Assembly: GCA_019637635.1 (NCBI GenBank)
Contig: JAHBVI010000005.1
Location: 41,575-105,574, forward strand
DNA from: Anaerolineae bacterium
Lineage (GTDB): Bacteria; Chloroflexota; Anaerolineae; Promineifilales; Promineifilaceae
DNA: 64,000 nucleotides
Direction of reading: 5' to 3'
The translations under genes were made by a program, and so were the position numbers. Under the pieces are notes generated by a model that was not told where the DNA came from, did no database searches, and was given only the letters and a program-made list of their open reading frames with translations. This document shows, in pieces, positions 16,848 through 26,746 of the stretch (positions within the stretch are counted from its first letter, which is position 1; the number at the start of each line of letters is the position of its first letter).

Positions 16848-16968
16848 CAAGTGTCATTCCGAGGTCTTCCGAGGAATCCCTTTGTGATGACAATTACCAG
16901 GGATTCCTCCTCGAAGACTAGCCCGCCCTGAGGCATCGAAGGGCCGGAATGACAGATGGCAAGGCAGC
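16848..16968. repeat. Long imperfect inverted repeat beginning TGTCATTCCGAGG and ending CCGGAATGACA
   Basis: Outer ends TGTCATTCCG and CGGAATGACA are inverse complements. Inner arms (GAGGAATCCCT and AGGGATTCCTC) also pair. The total span is about 115 bp with no coding potential. It resembles a miniature inverted-repeat or REP-like element and differs from the heptamer tracts. Confidence 0.65.
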
Positions 16969-17062
16969 TTTCTAGTAGCCTGAGTTATCCTGGCTAATTT
17001 TCCAACTTACAAGACATGCCACTGGCAACCTGCGACCGGCAACTCAAACATTGAGGTAAACT

Positions 17063-17245
17063 ATGAACTGGAAAGTTTTATTATTTCTCGCGATTGGGGC
17101 GGCTTTGGGCACGGTTATTTTTGGGGTGATCAGCGGAATACTTGATTTCGGCACGGGTTGGATGCCGGGATTGGGCGGCGGGTTAGGAGCGATGATTGGG
17201 TATCTGGCTGGATATAAATACTATACATCCAATCCGCCCCAATGA
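17063..17245 (+). CDS. Small glycine-rich two-helix membrane protein, unknown
   Basis: 60 residues with two hydrophobic segments (LLFLAIGAALGTVIFGVISG and a glycine-rich MPGLGGGLGAMIGYLAGY). TGAGGT 6 bases upstream of ATG serves as RBS. The GxxxG-like pattern suggests helix packing. No family is recognised. Confidence 0.6.
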   Translation: MNWKVLLFLAIGAALGTVIFGVISGILDFGTGWMPGLGGGLGAMIGYLAGYKYYTSNPPQ

Positions 17246-17329
17246 ATGGAATGGGCACTTGTATTTGCTGGCAATCTGGCGGAATGTGTTGGCGAAGTTA
17301 GTGGGCGTCTGATCAATCTTTTACTGTAA
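17246..17329 (+). CDS. Possible 27-residue small protein or gene remnant
   Basis: The ATG follows directly on the stop of the preceding small gene, and the frame reads MEWALVFAGNLAECVGEV and then GRLINLLL. Amino-acid composition is protein-like but there is no separate RBS. It may be a coupled small protein or the remnant of a longer gene. Confidence 0.3.
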   Translation: MEWALVFAGNLAECVGEVSGRLINLLL

Positions 17330-17799
17330 ACGGCCGTCAAAACCCTCGCCCCATCTTTACCTCCTCAAACCAAAGCGCAGGGTTGACGGCCGTACTCCCC
17401 CCACCTATCTACCCCACCTCAACAACAAATGTTTTGGGATAACGGCCGTTGACGTTATCCTGTTCGTGAATCCCCTGGTATAATATGCTTGATGTCTGCA
17501 TCTAATAGCCTCCCGCACTTGATCCAGCAGGTTTTTTGTCTATCAATGCAGGGTAGTCAGCTTATAGCAGGTGTTTACCTTGCTATTTATCGCAGGGTAA
17601 ACATCTGAAATGAAACAGTTGTACTCCTATGATTGCGGGGTATCCTTCCGAAAAAGAATACCCTGCAATGGATGCAGGGTAATAAATAGTTAGGCCTCTC
17701 CGATAAATATTTGAACTCGCTAAAAAGCAATGACAGTCGTTGTTCAAGCTTATACTGGGCACAGCTAGACAAAGCAGTGTTCCAATCTCAGGTGAAGAA
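17330..17799. other. 470-bp intergenic region with no supported gene
   Basis: Three ACGGCCGT palindromes lie in the first 120 bases. A TATAAT-like hexamer occurs near 17480. From about 17500 the DNA becomes AT-richer, with TGCAGGGTA words and an imperfect inverted repeat at 17634-17667 (TGCGGGGTAT / ATACCCTGCA). Reading frames here are short and were rejected. Confidence 0.6.
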
Positions 17800-18129
17800 A
17801 TGGCTCCCTCTTCAGTCATCCTTCGAAATGAAAAACGGGAAAATGATTCCAGGTATTTAGCCGCATCTTACAACACCGATGGTGATTTGATAATTGAAGG
17901 CCAGGATTTAGGCGAAAATGTTCAATCATTCTTTGGATGTATCGAATATGAGTGGACCTGGACTATTCGTGCAACCAACCTACCGTCTCTAAAGCAGGCT
18001 TTGGGAAATTCGGACAACGTATTGGAATCTCTAAAAACAAGATTCAGTAATGAAAATGCTGCTGGTTTGATAACTTTTTTGACTGACAACAAAATTGTTT
18101 TTGAATCGTGGAGCAGAATTGGCGATTAG
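17800..18129 (+). CDS. Hypothetical protein in AT-rich DNA
   Basis: 109 residues, no family recognised. The sequence is acidic with mixed alpha/beta character (SYNTDGDLIIEGQDLGENV, then EYEWTWTIRATNLPSLKQAL). AGGTGAA a few bases upstream supports ATG 17800; an in-frame TTG at 17740 has no RBS. Codon use is AT-rich compared with both sides and contains no ACGGCCGT, suggesting recent acquisition. The pattern resembles small immunity or orphan accessory proteins, but I cannot assign a role. Confidence 0.55.
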   Translation: MAPSSVILRNEKRENDSRYLAASYNTDGDLIIEGQDLGENVQSFFGCIEYEWTWTIRATNLPSLKQALGNSDNVLESLKTRFSNENAAGLITFLTDNKIVFESWSRIGD

Positions 18130-18399
18130 TTTCACTTATAAGAACCAAGAGCAAGGTATCTTCTGGCATAGAAACGGCCTAACACCGGCTCCAGCGGACG
18201 GCTTCGCCTGCGGCTCGCCGCCGCTGAGCCATACCGTTATACGGCCGTATCCCTTCTCCCCTTCTGATCTTCACCCATAAACCCATCCAGCTATTCAAAC
18301 GCCTCCAATCACCATGATCCGGGTCGCGGCGATTAAAAAAGCTCTCGGATCATGTTGATCCGGGTCGCGTGGATATTCACGGCCGTCAGATCACGTCAA
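18130..18399. other. Gene-free stretch with a 13-bp direct repeat
   Basis: GATCCGGGTCGCG occurs at 18316-18328 and 18357-18369. An ACGGCCGT lies at about 18240. I see no supported reading frame; this may be decayed sequence between the AT-rich orphan and the DHFR-like fragment. Confidence 0.5.
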
Positions 18400-18648
18400 T
18401 GACATCGCCAGCGCGAAGTACACACGGAAACACGCACCGCCGAAGCCCAAATGGACGGCAGCAGCGTCCTGGCCCAAACCCTGGCCCAACACGACCTGAT
18501 TGATGAATATCGCCTGCACGTCTACCCCCTGGTACTCGGCAGCGGCAAGCGATTGTACCCCACAGGCAAACGCCTCAATTTCACATTGGTAGAAGCATCC
18601 CCACTGCCCACCGGCGTCGTCTACATGCGCTACCGCCACACCGCCTGA
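18400..18648 (+). pseudogene. C-terminal fragment of a RibD_C / dihydrofolate-reductase-like protein
   Basis: The last 60 residues match the end of the RibD C-terminal/DHFR-like family (PF01872): DGSSVLAQTLAQHDLIDEYR, LVLGSGKRLYP and a final VVYMRYR. Family members are about 170-200 residues with an N-terminal NADPH-binding half that is absent here. The frame is open upstream to 18400 but does not resemble the family. It is read as a truncated pseudogene. Confidence 0.75.
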
Positions 18649-18688
18649 TTTTGCCCCGATGTCCCCCGCCGTGTCACCGGTTAAAAAA

Positions 18689-18725
18689 AAAGAGCCTGAT
18701 GTCTGGCACATCAGGCTCTTTTTTT
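18689..18725. terminator. Bidirectional intrinsic terminator
   Basis: AGAGCCTGATG (18691-18701) pairs with CATCAGGCTCT (18709-18719), with a run of T after and a run of A before. It would end transcripts from both the fragment on the + strand and the hydrolase on the - strand. Confidence 0.85.
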
Positions 18726-18739
18726 AGCGTAACCGTTCA

Positions 18740-18802
18740 GACCTGACAGGTTTTTCACCAGTTCAACCTGGAACTTCGCAGGTCAAAAACCTGTCAGGTC
18801 TC
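18740..18802. repeat. Inverted repeat AGACCTGACAGGTTTTT / AAAAACCTGTCAGGTCT
   Basis: Perfect 17-bp arms separated by about 29 bases. The same word recurs between the hydrolase and rocD (19669-19704), so the hydrolase gene is bracketed by it. Confidence 0.8.
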
Positions 18803-18825
18803 CAGAGGGACTGAACGCTTGCTTT

Positions 18826-19584
18826 TTAGCCTACCTGTTGCAAGAAACTGTCCAAAATCTCGTTAAAACCGTGCGGATTGTCCAATTGCAGCCAGTGACC
18901 AACACCTTCCATTCTGGTAACGGGCAATGAGGGGTAAAGCTGGTGCAGGCTGGTGGGGTCATCATTGGCCGGGGTGATGATGGTCTGCATAGGCCCCGGG
19001 TAGCGTTGCAAGGCGGTCAATGGGTCATATTGGCGCAGCGCCAGCAGCGCCCCCACCACTGTTTCCCTGGGTGTTTGCCGCAAATCGGCCAGTAATTGGG
19101 TCTGCACGGCCGTGTCATCCCCAACCATCACCGATTGCCAATACCCTTCAATAACGGGCGCATACGTCTCCGACGCCAGCCCGGCAAAAAAGGGGGCGAT
19201 CATCTCCTCTGGCACCTGGCGAAAATCGCCAGAAGGGTCCACCAACAGCAGCCCGGCCACCTGCGCCGGATTCTGGGCGGCCACTTCTAAAGCCACAATA
19301 GCCCCCAGACTGTGCCCCACCAATACATAGCGCTCCAGCCCTACGGCCGTTGCGGTGGCCGCCACTTCCGCCGCCAACGTGCTGATGGCAAAATCGGCAT
19401 TATCAGATGTGTGGGAACGGCCGTGCCCCCGCCAATCCATGGCTATCGTGCGGCGGGACGGCCGTAAATGCGCCAGTTGCGCCTGCCAGTGCTCGCTGTG
19501 CCCGGCCAACGAATGTAAAAAAACCACCGGCAGCTGCCTCTGCTCCACCCCGCCATCATCCACAAAAAGATTTGCTTCCATCAT
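18826..19584 (-). CDS. Alpha/beta-fold hydrolase
   Basis: 252 residues. The nucleophile elbow is VLVGHSLGAIVAL, with an oxyanion HSLAG motif near residue 24, an acid about residue 200 and a final histidine in GVGHWLQLDNP. Family members include haloalkane dehalogenase-like, MenH-like and esterase enzymes; the substrate is unknown. The gene is monocistronic, enclosed by inverted-repeat hairpins on both sides. Confidence 0.85.
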   Translation of the reverse strand: MMEANLFVDDGGVEQRQLPVVFLHSLAGHSEHWQAQLAHLRPSRRTIAMDWRGHGRSHTSDNADFAISTLAAEVAATATAVGLERYVLVGHSLGAIVALEVAAQNPAQVAGLLLVDPSGDFRQVPEEMIAPFFAGLASETYAPVIEGYWQSVMVGDDTAVQTQLLADLRQTPRETVVGALLALRQYDPLTALQRYPGPMQTIITPANDDPTSLHQLYPSLPVTRMEGVGHWLQLDNPHGFNEILDSFLQQVG

Positions 19585-19668
19585 CGCGTTTATCCATCTC
19601 CTTTGGTGTATGTGTCAATATACGTAGTTTAAGATGTAAACCTGACGGGAAGTGTCATATATTTCTAC

Positions 19669-19704
19669 AGACCTGACAGGTCTGCCAGACCTGTCAGGTC
19701 TTTT
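19669..19704 (-). terminator. Hairpin between rocD and the hydrolase
   Basis: AGACCTGACAGGTCTG pairs with CCAGACCTGTCAGGTCT. The T-run after 19699 suits a + strand transcript, while rocD (minus strand) meets the hairpin just after its stop at 19707, with an A-poor exit. It is probably a processing or stability hairpin. Confidence 0.55.
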
Positions 19705-19706
19705 CA

Positions 19707-20900
19707 TTACGGTATCATCAACACCGGCTCCACCTGCTCCAAAGCCCAATCTATTTCCTCTTTGCTGATCACTAGCGGCGGCGCAAAGCGGATGACGTTT
19801 TCATGCGTTTCCTTGCACAACACGCCCCGTTCCTGCAACGCTTCACAAAAACGGCGCGCCTTCGTGTTCAACTCTACGCCAATAAACAGCCCTTTTCCGC
19901 GCACTTCTTTGATGTGGTCACTTTCAATCCGTTCCAGCCGCCCCTTGAAATATGCACCCAATTCGGCCGACTGCGCCACCAGATTTTCTTCCACCAACAC
20001 CGCCAGCGCGGCGCGGGCAATGGCCGCGCCCAACGGATTGCCGCCAAAGGTGCTGCCATGATCGCCCGGATGGAACAGCCCCAAAATGTCCCGGTCTGAC
20101 AACACGGCCGATACCGGGTAAAAACCGCCGCTGAGCGCCTTGCCCACAATGGTCATGTCCGCCTTCACCCCTTCATGGTGGCAGGCAAACAGTTTCCCGG
20201 TACGGCCGAAGCCGGTCTGAATCTCATCGGCCACAAACAAGACGTTTTGCTCCTGGCACAAATCATAGGCGGCGCGAATGTAACCGGCGGGCGGCATGAC
20301 CACGCCGCCTTCGCCCTGAATGGGTTCCACCAGGAAGGCGACGGTATGGGGGGTGATGGCCTGGCGCAGGGCCTCGATGTGGCCATAGGGGATCAATTTG
20401 AAGCCGGGGGTGAAGGGGCCAAAGTGCTGCTTATAGGCCGGTTCGCTGGAAAAGCCGACGACAGTGGTGGTACGGCCGTGAAAATTCCCCTCACACACAA
20501 TAATCTCCGCTTCGCCATCGGGCACACCCTTAATCTCATACCCCCATTTGCGGGCCGCTTTGATAGCCGTCTCCACCGCTTCCGCGCCTGTATTCATCGG
20601 CAGCGCCATGTCATACCCCGTCAGTTCGCACATCTCCTTCAGGAATGGCCCCATCTGGTCATTGCGAAACGCGCGGGACGTCAGCGTCACTTTGTGCATC
20701 TGGGATACGGCCGCGTCCATGATTTTGGGATGGCAGTGCCCCTGGTTCACGGCCGAATACGCCGCCAGACAATCCAGGTACTTCTTGCCGTCCACGTCAT
20801 ACACCCACACCCCCTCCGCCTTTTCTACCACTACATCCAGCGGGTGATAATTGTGGGCGCTGTAGGTTTCATCCAGTTCAATATAATGTTGGCTTTTCAT
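19707..20900 (-). CDS. rocD: Ornithine--oxo-acid aminotransferase
   Basis: 397 residues, full length for the family. It is a class III PLP aminotransferase: [20 protein letters not shown], the [14 protein letters not shown] segment, the [13 protein letters not shown] aspartate motif, and the PLP lysine in [15 protein letters not shown]. It converts ornithine and 2-oxoglutarate to glutamate semialdehyde and glutamate in arginine breakdown or proline synthesis. The N terminus ([20 protein letters not shown]) is typical of RocD rather than ArgD. It is flanked by hairpins and likely monocistronic. Confidence 0.9.
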   Translation of the reverse strand: MKSQHYIELDETYSAHNYHPLDVVVEKAEGVWVYDVDGKKYLDCLAAYSAVNQGHCHPKIMDAAVSQMHKVTLTSRAFRNDQMGPFLKEMCELTGYDMALPMNTGAEAVETAIKAARKWGYEIKGVPDGEAEIIVCEGNFHGRTTTVVGFSSEPAYKQHFGPFTPGFKLIPYGHIEALRQAITPHTVAFLVEPIQGEGGVVMPPAGYIRAAYDLCQEQNVLFVADEIQTGFGRTGKLFACHHEGVKADMTIVGKALSGGFYPVSAVLSDRDILGLFHPGDHGSTFGGNPLGAAIARAALAVLVEENLVAQSAELGAYFKGRLERIESDHIKEVRGKGLFIGVELNTKARRFCEALQERGVLCKETHENVIRFAPPLVISKEEIDWALEQVEPVLMIP

Positions 20901-20920
20901 AGTACAAACTCCTTTGGCAA

Positions 20921-20954
20921 AGACCCTAAGGGTTTTGAAAACCCTTAGGGTCTA
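20921..20954. terminator. Perfect inverted repeat AGACCCTAAGGGTTTT
   Basis: A 15-16 bp stem with a 3-base loop, 20 bases upstream of the rocD start. A weaker hairpin (AAGCCTGACCAT / ATGATCAGGCTTT, 20984-21013) follows and may end the uppP transcript. Confidence 0.6.
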
Positions 20955-21097
20955 AGCAATTAACCTGTCAAATTTAGTCAAAAAAAGCCTGACCATGTGG
21001 ATGATCAGGCTTTGCTCAGACCCAGGCCGGGTACGGCCGTTGGTCATCTTTTTAAGTTGAAGTTGCTGTTAATTATATGAAGATCGGGGCAAGCTGT

Positions 21098-21913
21098 CTA
21101 TGATGAGCCAAGTAACGAAACAAGCAAATACCCGCCTCCTACAATGGCGCAATAAACAGCAAAGATGTAGAGCGTATGGCTGCGCACCCAGCGCAGCAAG
21201 AAGGCAATGCACAGATACCCGGTCACGGCCGCAGCCACAAACCCGGCGGCATAAACAATGGCGGCTTCGCTGGCCTGGGCGCTGACAATATCCAACAGCG
21301 ACAGCAGCCCGGCGCCCATGATGGCGGGCACACCCAACAAAAAGCTAAAGCGCGTCGCCGTGGGCCGATCCAGGCCGCGTATCAAGCCGCCCACGATGGT
21401 GCTGCCGCTGCGGGAGATGCCGGGCAGCAGGGCAAACGCCTGGAAGGAGCCAATGATCAGCGTATCGGCCCAACGCATCTGCGCCACGCTTTTTTGGCCG
21501 GACATCATGCGTTCGCCAATGACCAGGAGTACGGCCGTGATCAGCAAAAAAAACGCGGCCGCTTCCGGCTGGCTGAATATCTCCTCCAGCTTGCTTTCAA
21601 ACAGCAGCCCCAAGACCACCGCCGGGATGGAACCAACCACAATCAGCCAGCCCAACCGCGCTTCCGTAGAGGCCAGGGGTTGTTTGCGGCGCAGGTCACG
21701 CAGCACGGCCGTGAGGATTCCCCACAAATCGCGCCAGAAATAAACCAGCACCGCCAGCAGTGTCCCCAGATGCAGCACGCCAATCATCGTCAGATCGGCC
21801 GGTGGCATATCTACCACCGCCGGAATAATTACCAGATGTCCCGAACTAGAAATGGGCAAAAACTCCGTCGCCCCTTGCAAAATACCTAAAAAGATCGCTT
21901 CGATGATGCTCAT
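21098..21913 (-). CDS. uppP: Undecaprenyl-diphosphatase
   Basis: 271 residues with about eight membrane helices and both BacA/UppP signatures: GILQGATEFLPISSSGHLVI near the N terminus and LLPGISRSGSTIVGGL in the second half. It dephosphorylates undecaprenyl pyrophosphate to recycle the lipid carrier for peptidoglycan and surface glycans, and its loss or gain changes bacitracin sensitivity. ATG 21913 gives the usual MSIIEAIFLGILQG start. It is separated from tgt by a GAGATT repeat and may be transcribed with it. Confidence 0.95.
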   Translation of the reverse strand: MSIIEAIFLGILQGATEFLPISSSGHLVIIPAVVDMPPADLTMIGVLHLGTLLAVLVYFWRDLWGILTAVLRDLRRKQPLASTEARLGWLIVVGSIPAVVLGLLFESKLEEIFSQPEAAAFFLLITAVLLVIGERMMSGQKSVAQMRWADTLIIGSFQAFALLPGISRSGSTIVGGLIRGLDRPTATRFSFLLGVPAIMGAGLLSLLDIVSAQASEAAIVYAAGFVAAAVTGYLCIAFLLRWVRSHTLYIFAVYCAIVGGGYLLVSLLGSS

Positions 21914-21924
21914 GGTTTTTCAAG

Positions 21925-23179
<1,255 letters not shown>

Positions 23180-23197
<18 letters not shown>

Positions 23198-24109
23198 CCC
23201 CTGGTTGTCCACTGCCAAAATCCACACCCGGCTTGCCAGGCCATGTTCGGCAAACACGGCCGTAACCGCCGCCGCAATCGCTTCATGTCCATCCGGGGCA
23301 AAGGCGATCAGGCTGGGGCCGGCGCCGCTGAGCGCCACCCCTTTGGCCCCGGCTGCCTGCGCCGCCGCCAATGCCTGGGCCATGCCGGGAATGAGGGGAA
23401 TCCGGTATGGCTGGTGCAGGCGGTCTTGCATGGCAATGCCCAACAAATCGTAATCGGCCGTTTGCAGGGCGCGAATGACCAGCGGCGTGCGGGCGGCGTT
23501 GAAGATGGCGTCGTGACGCGAAACCTGGGCAGGCAGGGCAGCGCGGGCCTGGCTGGTGAGCAGGTGAAAGTCAGGCAGTACCACCACCATGCGCAGGTCG
23601 GGCATGGCAAACCGCTCGATGTGCAGCCCGGCGTCGTGGGCCACGCCCAAAACCAGGCCGCCGTACAGGGCGGGGGCCACATTGTCCGAGTGTCCCTCTT
23701 TTTCGGCGGCGAATTGCAGGATTTGGGCGGTGGTATACGGCCGTGCCACCAGTTCATTCGCCGCTATCATACCGCCGAGTACGGCCGTGGAACTGCTGCC
23801 CAACCCGCTGCCCACGGGGATGTTGTTTTCCTGATGAATGTGTAAGGGGGACGGCCGTTGGCCCACCTTGTCAAAAATGATACGGGCGCACTGGTACACC
23901 AGGTTCCTTTCATCCGTGGCTACCTTGTGGGCATCCACGCCGCTGACGGTGATGGTGAGAGGGGGGGGGGCGGCTACGCCTGCACTGAGCGCAGCCGAAG
24001 TGGCCGTGAAGGTAATGCGGTTGTGCAACGCCAGCGCCAGCCCCAAACAATCAAAGCCCGGCCCCAGATTGGCCGAAGTTGCCGGAATGGTGACGGTTAC
24101 TTGTGTCAT
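23180..24109 (-). CDS. thrB: Homoserine kinase
   Basis: 309 residues of the GHMP kinase family: TIPATSANLGPGFDCLGLAL at the N terminus, the ATP loop NNIPVGSGLGSSSTAVLGG, and the C-terminal motif GAKGVALSGAGPSLIAF. It phosphorylates homoserine in threonine synthesis. It has an additional poly-guanine tract at 23960 within an alanine/glycine segment. The small gene upstream ends 3 bases before its ATG, suggesting coupling. The final MRLGD and stop are repeat-encoded. Confidence 0.95.
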
Positions 24110-24112
24110 GTG

Positions 24113-24259
24113 TCAGTGCTGGAACAATTGGCGCAGATACGGCCGTGTCTCCGCCCCCCGATCCCAAATGGCCTCAATCAGGTCAGGGTGCGGGTATTCC
24201 CCGGCCACTTCCAATTTGTGTACTAACTGTTGGGCGCTTAACTCGTCATAGCTGCTCAT
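24113..24259 (-). CDS. 48-residue small protein, possible truncated HEAT/DUF1186-like fragment
   Basis: The sequence (SAQQLVHKLEVAGEYPHPDL, IEAIWDRGAETRPYLRQLF) resembles the first helical repeat of DUF1186/PBS-lyase HEAT proteins, which are much longer. It stops just before thrB with 3 bases between, so either it is a small coupled protein or the remnant of a larger one. The ATG at 24259 was chosen for the family-like start; an upstream ATG at 24313 is possible. Confidence 0.45.
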   Translation of the reverse strand: MSSYDELSAQQLVHKLEVAGEYPHPDLIEAIWDRGAETRPYLRQLFQH

Positions 24260-24382
24260 GCCCCTATTTTCTACCAAAATGCCGTAACTGACACCTGAAA
24301 CAATGGGGATCAATCAAGGGGCTGACACGCCATAATGTGGGCAACTTCACTGGTCACGCCTCACGGCCGTAAACACCCCCTC

Positions 24383-24492
24383 AAACGCTGCCCCATCCGC
24401 TGTAGTCACCGTCCAACCTGGACTACAACAGATAAAGAATTAAACGGATAAAAACTGCCCCATCCGTTCCTTTCCCCATCCGCTGTAGTCCC
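24383..24492. repeat. Left copy of an ~85-bp CCATCCGCTGTAGTC-type repeat flanking the two-domain GxxExxY gene
   Basis: It contains GACTACAACAGATAAAGAAT, AACGGATAA, CCCCATCCGTT and a terminal CCCCATCCGCTGTAGTC. A near-identical arrangement occurs at 25315-25402 on the other side of the gene, in the same orientation. It also has internal inverted arms (GTAGTC / GACTAC). Confidence 0.8.
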
Positions 24493-24495
24493 CCA

Positions 24496-25293
24496 TCACC
24501 ACCCCCGCACAAACACCGTCTCCAATACTGTCCCATGAAAATTAGCGATCAGCCCCAGTTTGTGATCCAACTGCTTCATGCGTACCTGCAACTGCCGTTT
24601 CATGGCTTCCGTCACCGCTTCCACGGCAATCGTCGCCAACAAAACCCGCCCCTCAACAAACAAGAGGCGAACAGCTTGATTCACAAGGTGAATATTTTGG
24701 TAAAAGATAGGAATTTCCTTGATGTACTCATACCCAATCGCCTGCTCCTTCAACTCGACCATTGTTGAACGCCGGTAGACCTGATGTAGGAACCCTGGCC
24801 CCAATGTGAAATGCACCATATGGAGTGCCAATAACACCTCATTGACCAGCTCTGGATACAATAAATCATCCCCTGGTGGTTGTTTTTCCCAGTTAAAAAC
24901 AACCGGTTTGTCGCGCACAAAATTGGGCAGGCGTTGAATTGTTACCTTTTCCTCACCAAAATTAACCACAAAAGCCAGATCCGCGCCTGTGACCTTTAAA
25001 TAGGAGATAGCTTGGGCTTTGTGCAAGGGTTCAATTTGCGGGGCAACCTTCAATTCTAGCAAGAGTTTGCCTTCCTCAACCCACACATCTACCGCATATC
25101 GTCCCACCTGGACACCACGATAAGTCACTTCAAAGGGTTTTTCTGTTTGGCAGCGGATTCCCTCTTTTTCCAGACCAATAGCCACAGCTTGAGTGCAGAC
25201 TGGCTCTGGCAGCATCGGGCCAAGCTGGTTGTGGACATCATACAAAACGCCCCGCACAGCATAACTCAATTCTTCGTGAAGCAAGTTTGTCAT
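24496..25293 (-). CDS. Tandem two-domain GxxExxY family protein
   Basis: 265 residues with two GxxExxY-type (PF13366, PD-(D/E)XK-like) modules. Module 1 (residues 1-125) has LGPMLPEPVCTQAVAIGLEK, RYAVDVWVEEGKLLLELKVA and YLKVTGADLAFVVNFGEEKV. Its DVWVEEGKLLLELK run carries the DxnExK core. Module 2 (from about 140) begins LLALHMVHFTLGPGFLHQVY but its catalytic core reads VRLLFVEGRVLLATIAVEAV, so it appears inactive. GGAG before the ATG at 25293 supports the start. Both ends lie against copies of a direct repeat, so the gene looks like cargo of a small repeat-bounded unit. Its function is unknown. Confidence 0.7.
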   Translation of the reverse strand: MTNLLHEELSYAVRGVLYDVHNQLGPMLPEPVCTQAVAIGLEKEGIRCQTEKPFEVTYRGVQVGRYAVDVWVEEGKLLLELKVAPQIEPLHKAQAISYLKVTGADLAFVVNFGEEKVTIQRLPNFVRDKPVVFNWEKQPPGDDLLYPELVNEVLLALHMVHFTLGPGFLHQVYRRSTMVELKEQAIGYEYIKEIPIFYQNIHLVNQAVRLLFVEGRVLLATIAVEAVTEAMKRQLQVRMKQLDHKLGLIANFHGTVLETVFVRGW

Positions 25294-25314
25294 GATCCGT
25301 GTATCTCCTTGTCT

Positions 25315-25402
25315 GTTGTAGTCATCGTATTGACTACAACGGATAAAGAATGTAACGGATAAGAGAGGCCCCATCCGTTCATTTCCCCATCCGCTGTAGT
25401 CT
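25315..25402. repeat. Right copy of the CCATCCGCTGTAGTC-type repeat
   Basis: It shares GACTACAACGGATAAAGAAT, AACGGATAA, CCCCATCCGTT and CCCCATCCGCTGTAGTC with the left copy at 24383-24492. Confidence 0.8.
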
Positions 25403-25414
25403 TAAGGGAGTGAC

Positions 25415-26710
25415 TCAAGCCGTCCTGGCCACGGCCGTAAACGCCCCCGAAAACGCCGCTACCGTCCACTCCATTTCCGCCTCACCATGTGCCGTAGACA
25501 GGAAACAGGCTTCAAATTGACTGGGCGGCAGATAGATGCCGTTTTCCAGCAAAACCTGGAAAGCGCGGCCAAACTTCGCCGTGTCTGATTTGGCCGCCGA
25601 CTCCCAATCCGTCACTGGCCCGTCGGTGAAAAAGGTGGTAAACATCGTGCCTACCCGATTGATTTGCACCGGCACGCCGGCCGTTTGTGCGGCCTGTTGG
25701 ATGGCGGTGGTGAGGCGAACGGCCGTGTCCGCCACCCCCTGCCACACCCCCGCCACCTGTAACCCCTGCAAGGTAGCAATGCCCGCCGCCATCGCCAACG
25801 GATTGCCAGACAGCGTGCCCGCCTGGTACATCGGGCCAACCGGGGCCACCAGTTGCATGATGTCCCGACGCCCGCCATACGCCCCCACCGGCAGCCCGCC
25901 GCCAACCACCTTGCCCAACGCCGTGATGTCCGGCCGCACGTTGTACAGCGCCTGCGCCCCGCCAGGATGCACCCGGAAGCCGGTCATCACCTCGTCAAAA
26001 ATCAGCAGCGCCCCCTCCTGTGTGGTGATGGCGCGCAGCCCTTCCAGAAAGCCGGGCTGCGGCGGTACCACGCCCATGTTACCCGCCACCGGCTCGACAA
26101 TGATGGCCGCAATTTCGCCGGGGAATTGGGCAAACAAGGCGGCCACCGCTTCCAGATTGTTGTAGGGTGCGACCAGGGTGTCTGCGACCGTGGCTTTAGG
26201 CACACCGGGTGAGTCAGGCAGCCCCAACGTAGCCACGCCGGAACCAGCCTGCACCAGCAGCATGTCGGCGTGGCCGTGATAGTTGCCCTGAAATTTGATG
26301 ATTTTGCTGCGCCCGGTGAAGGCCCGCGCCAGCCGCAAGGCGCTCATGGTGGCCTCGGTGCCGGAGTTGACAAAACGGATCATCTCGATGTTGGGCATGA
26401 AGGCCATCACCAATTCGGCCAGCTCCACTTCCAGCGGGCTGGGTGCGCCGAAACTGGTGCTTTTGACGGCCGTGTCCGCCAAGACCTGCACCACGTCCGG
26501 GTGGGCGTGCCCCCGAATGAGTGGCCCAAAGGAGAGCACGTAATCCACAAAACGGTTGCCGTCCACATCCACCAGATACGCCCCCTCGCCCCGGTCAATA
26601 AACAACGGCTGCCCACCCACCGCCCGAAACGCCCGCGCCGGAGAATCCACCCCGCCGGGTAACAAAGTCTGTGCTTTTGCAAATAGTTCGATTGATTTTT
26701 GGATGTTCAT
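25415..26710 (-). CDS. hemL: Glutamate-1-semialdehyde 2,1-aminomutase
   Basis: 431 residues, usual length. Class III PLP aminotransferase features: [52 protein letters not shown] with the PLP Asp, and the PLP lysine in [19 protein letters not shown]. It makes 5-aminolevulinate from GSA in the C5 pathway. It is the last heme gene of the minus-strand cluster; hemA at 33.5-34.7 kb gives the preceding step. RBS strength was not evident. Confidence 0.95.
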   Translation of the reverse strand: MNIQKSIELFAKAQTLLPGGVDSPARAFRAVGGQPLFIDRGEGAYLVDVDGNRFVDYVLSFGPLIRGHAHPDVVQVLADTAVKSTSFGAPSPLEVELAELVMAFMPNIEMIRFVNSGTEATMSALRLARAFTGRSKIIKFQGNYHGHADMLLVQAGSGVATLGLPDSPGVPKATVADTLVAPYNNLEAVAALFAQFPGEIAAIIVEPVAGNMGVVPPQPGFLEGLRAITTQEGALLIFDEVMTGFRVHPGGAQALYNVRPDITALGKVVGGGLPVGAYGGRRDIMQLVAPVGPMYQAGTLSGNPLAMAAGIATLQGLQVAGVWQGVADTAVRLTTAIQQAAQTAGVPVQINRVGTMFTTFFTDGPVTDWESAAKSDTAKFGRAFQVLLENGIYLPPSQFEACFLSTAHGEAEMEWTVAAFSGAFTAVARTA

Positions 26711-26746
26711 AGTTGCCTCATGCGTAGGGCGATTTTCAAAATCGCC

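Noticed and set aside
17583..17819. 78-codon minus-strand frame in the gap before the orphan gene
   Set aside because: No RBS, no protein-like pattern, and it overlaps the better-supported plus-strand gene.
20175..20948. 257-codon plus-strand frame opposite rocD
   Set aside because: Antisense shadow of a conserved aminotransferase in GC-rich DNA; no family resemblance.
24113..24313. Longer 66-codon version of the small gene before thrB
   Set aside because: The extra N-terminal residues do not resemble the helical repeat, and the start at 24259 fits better.
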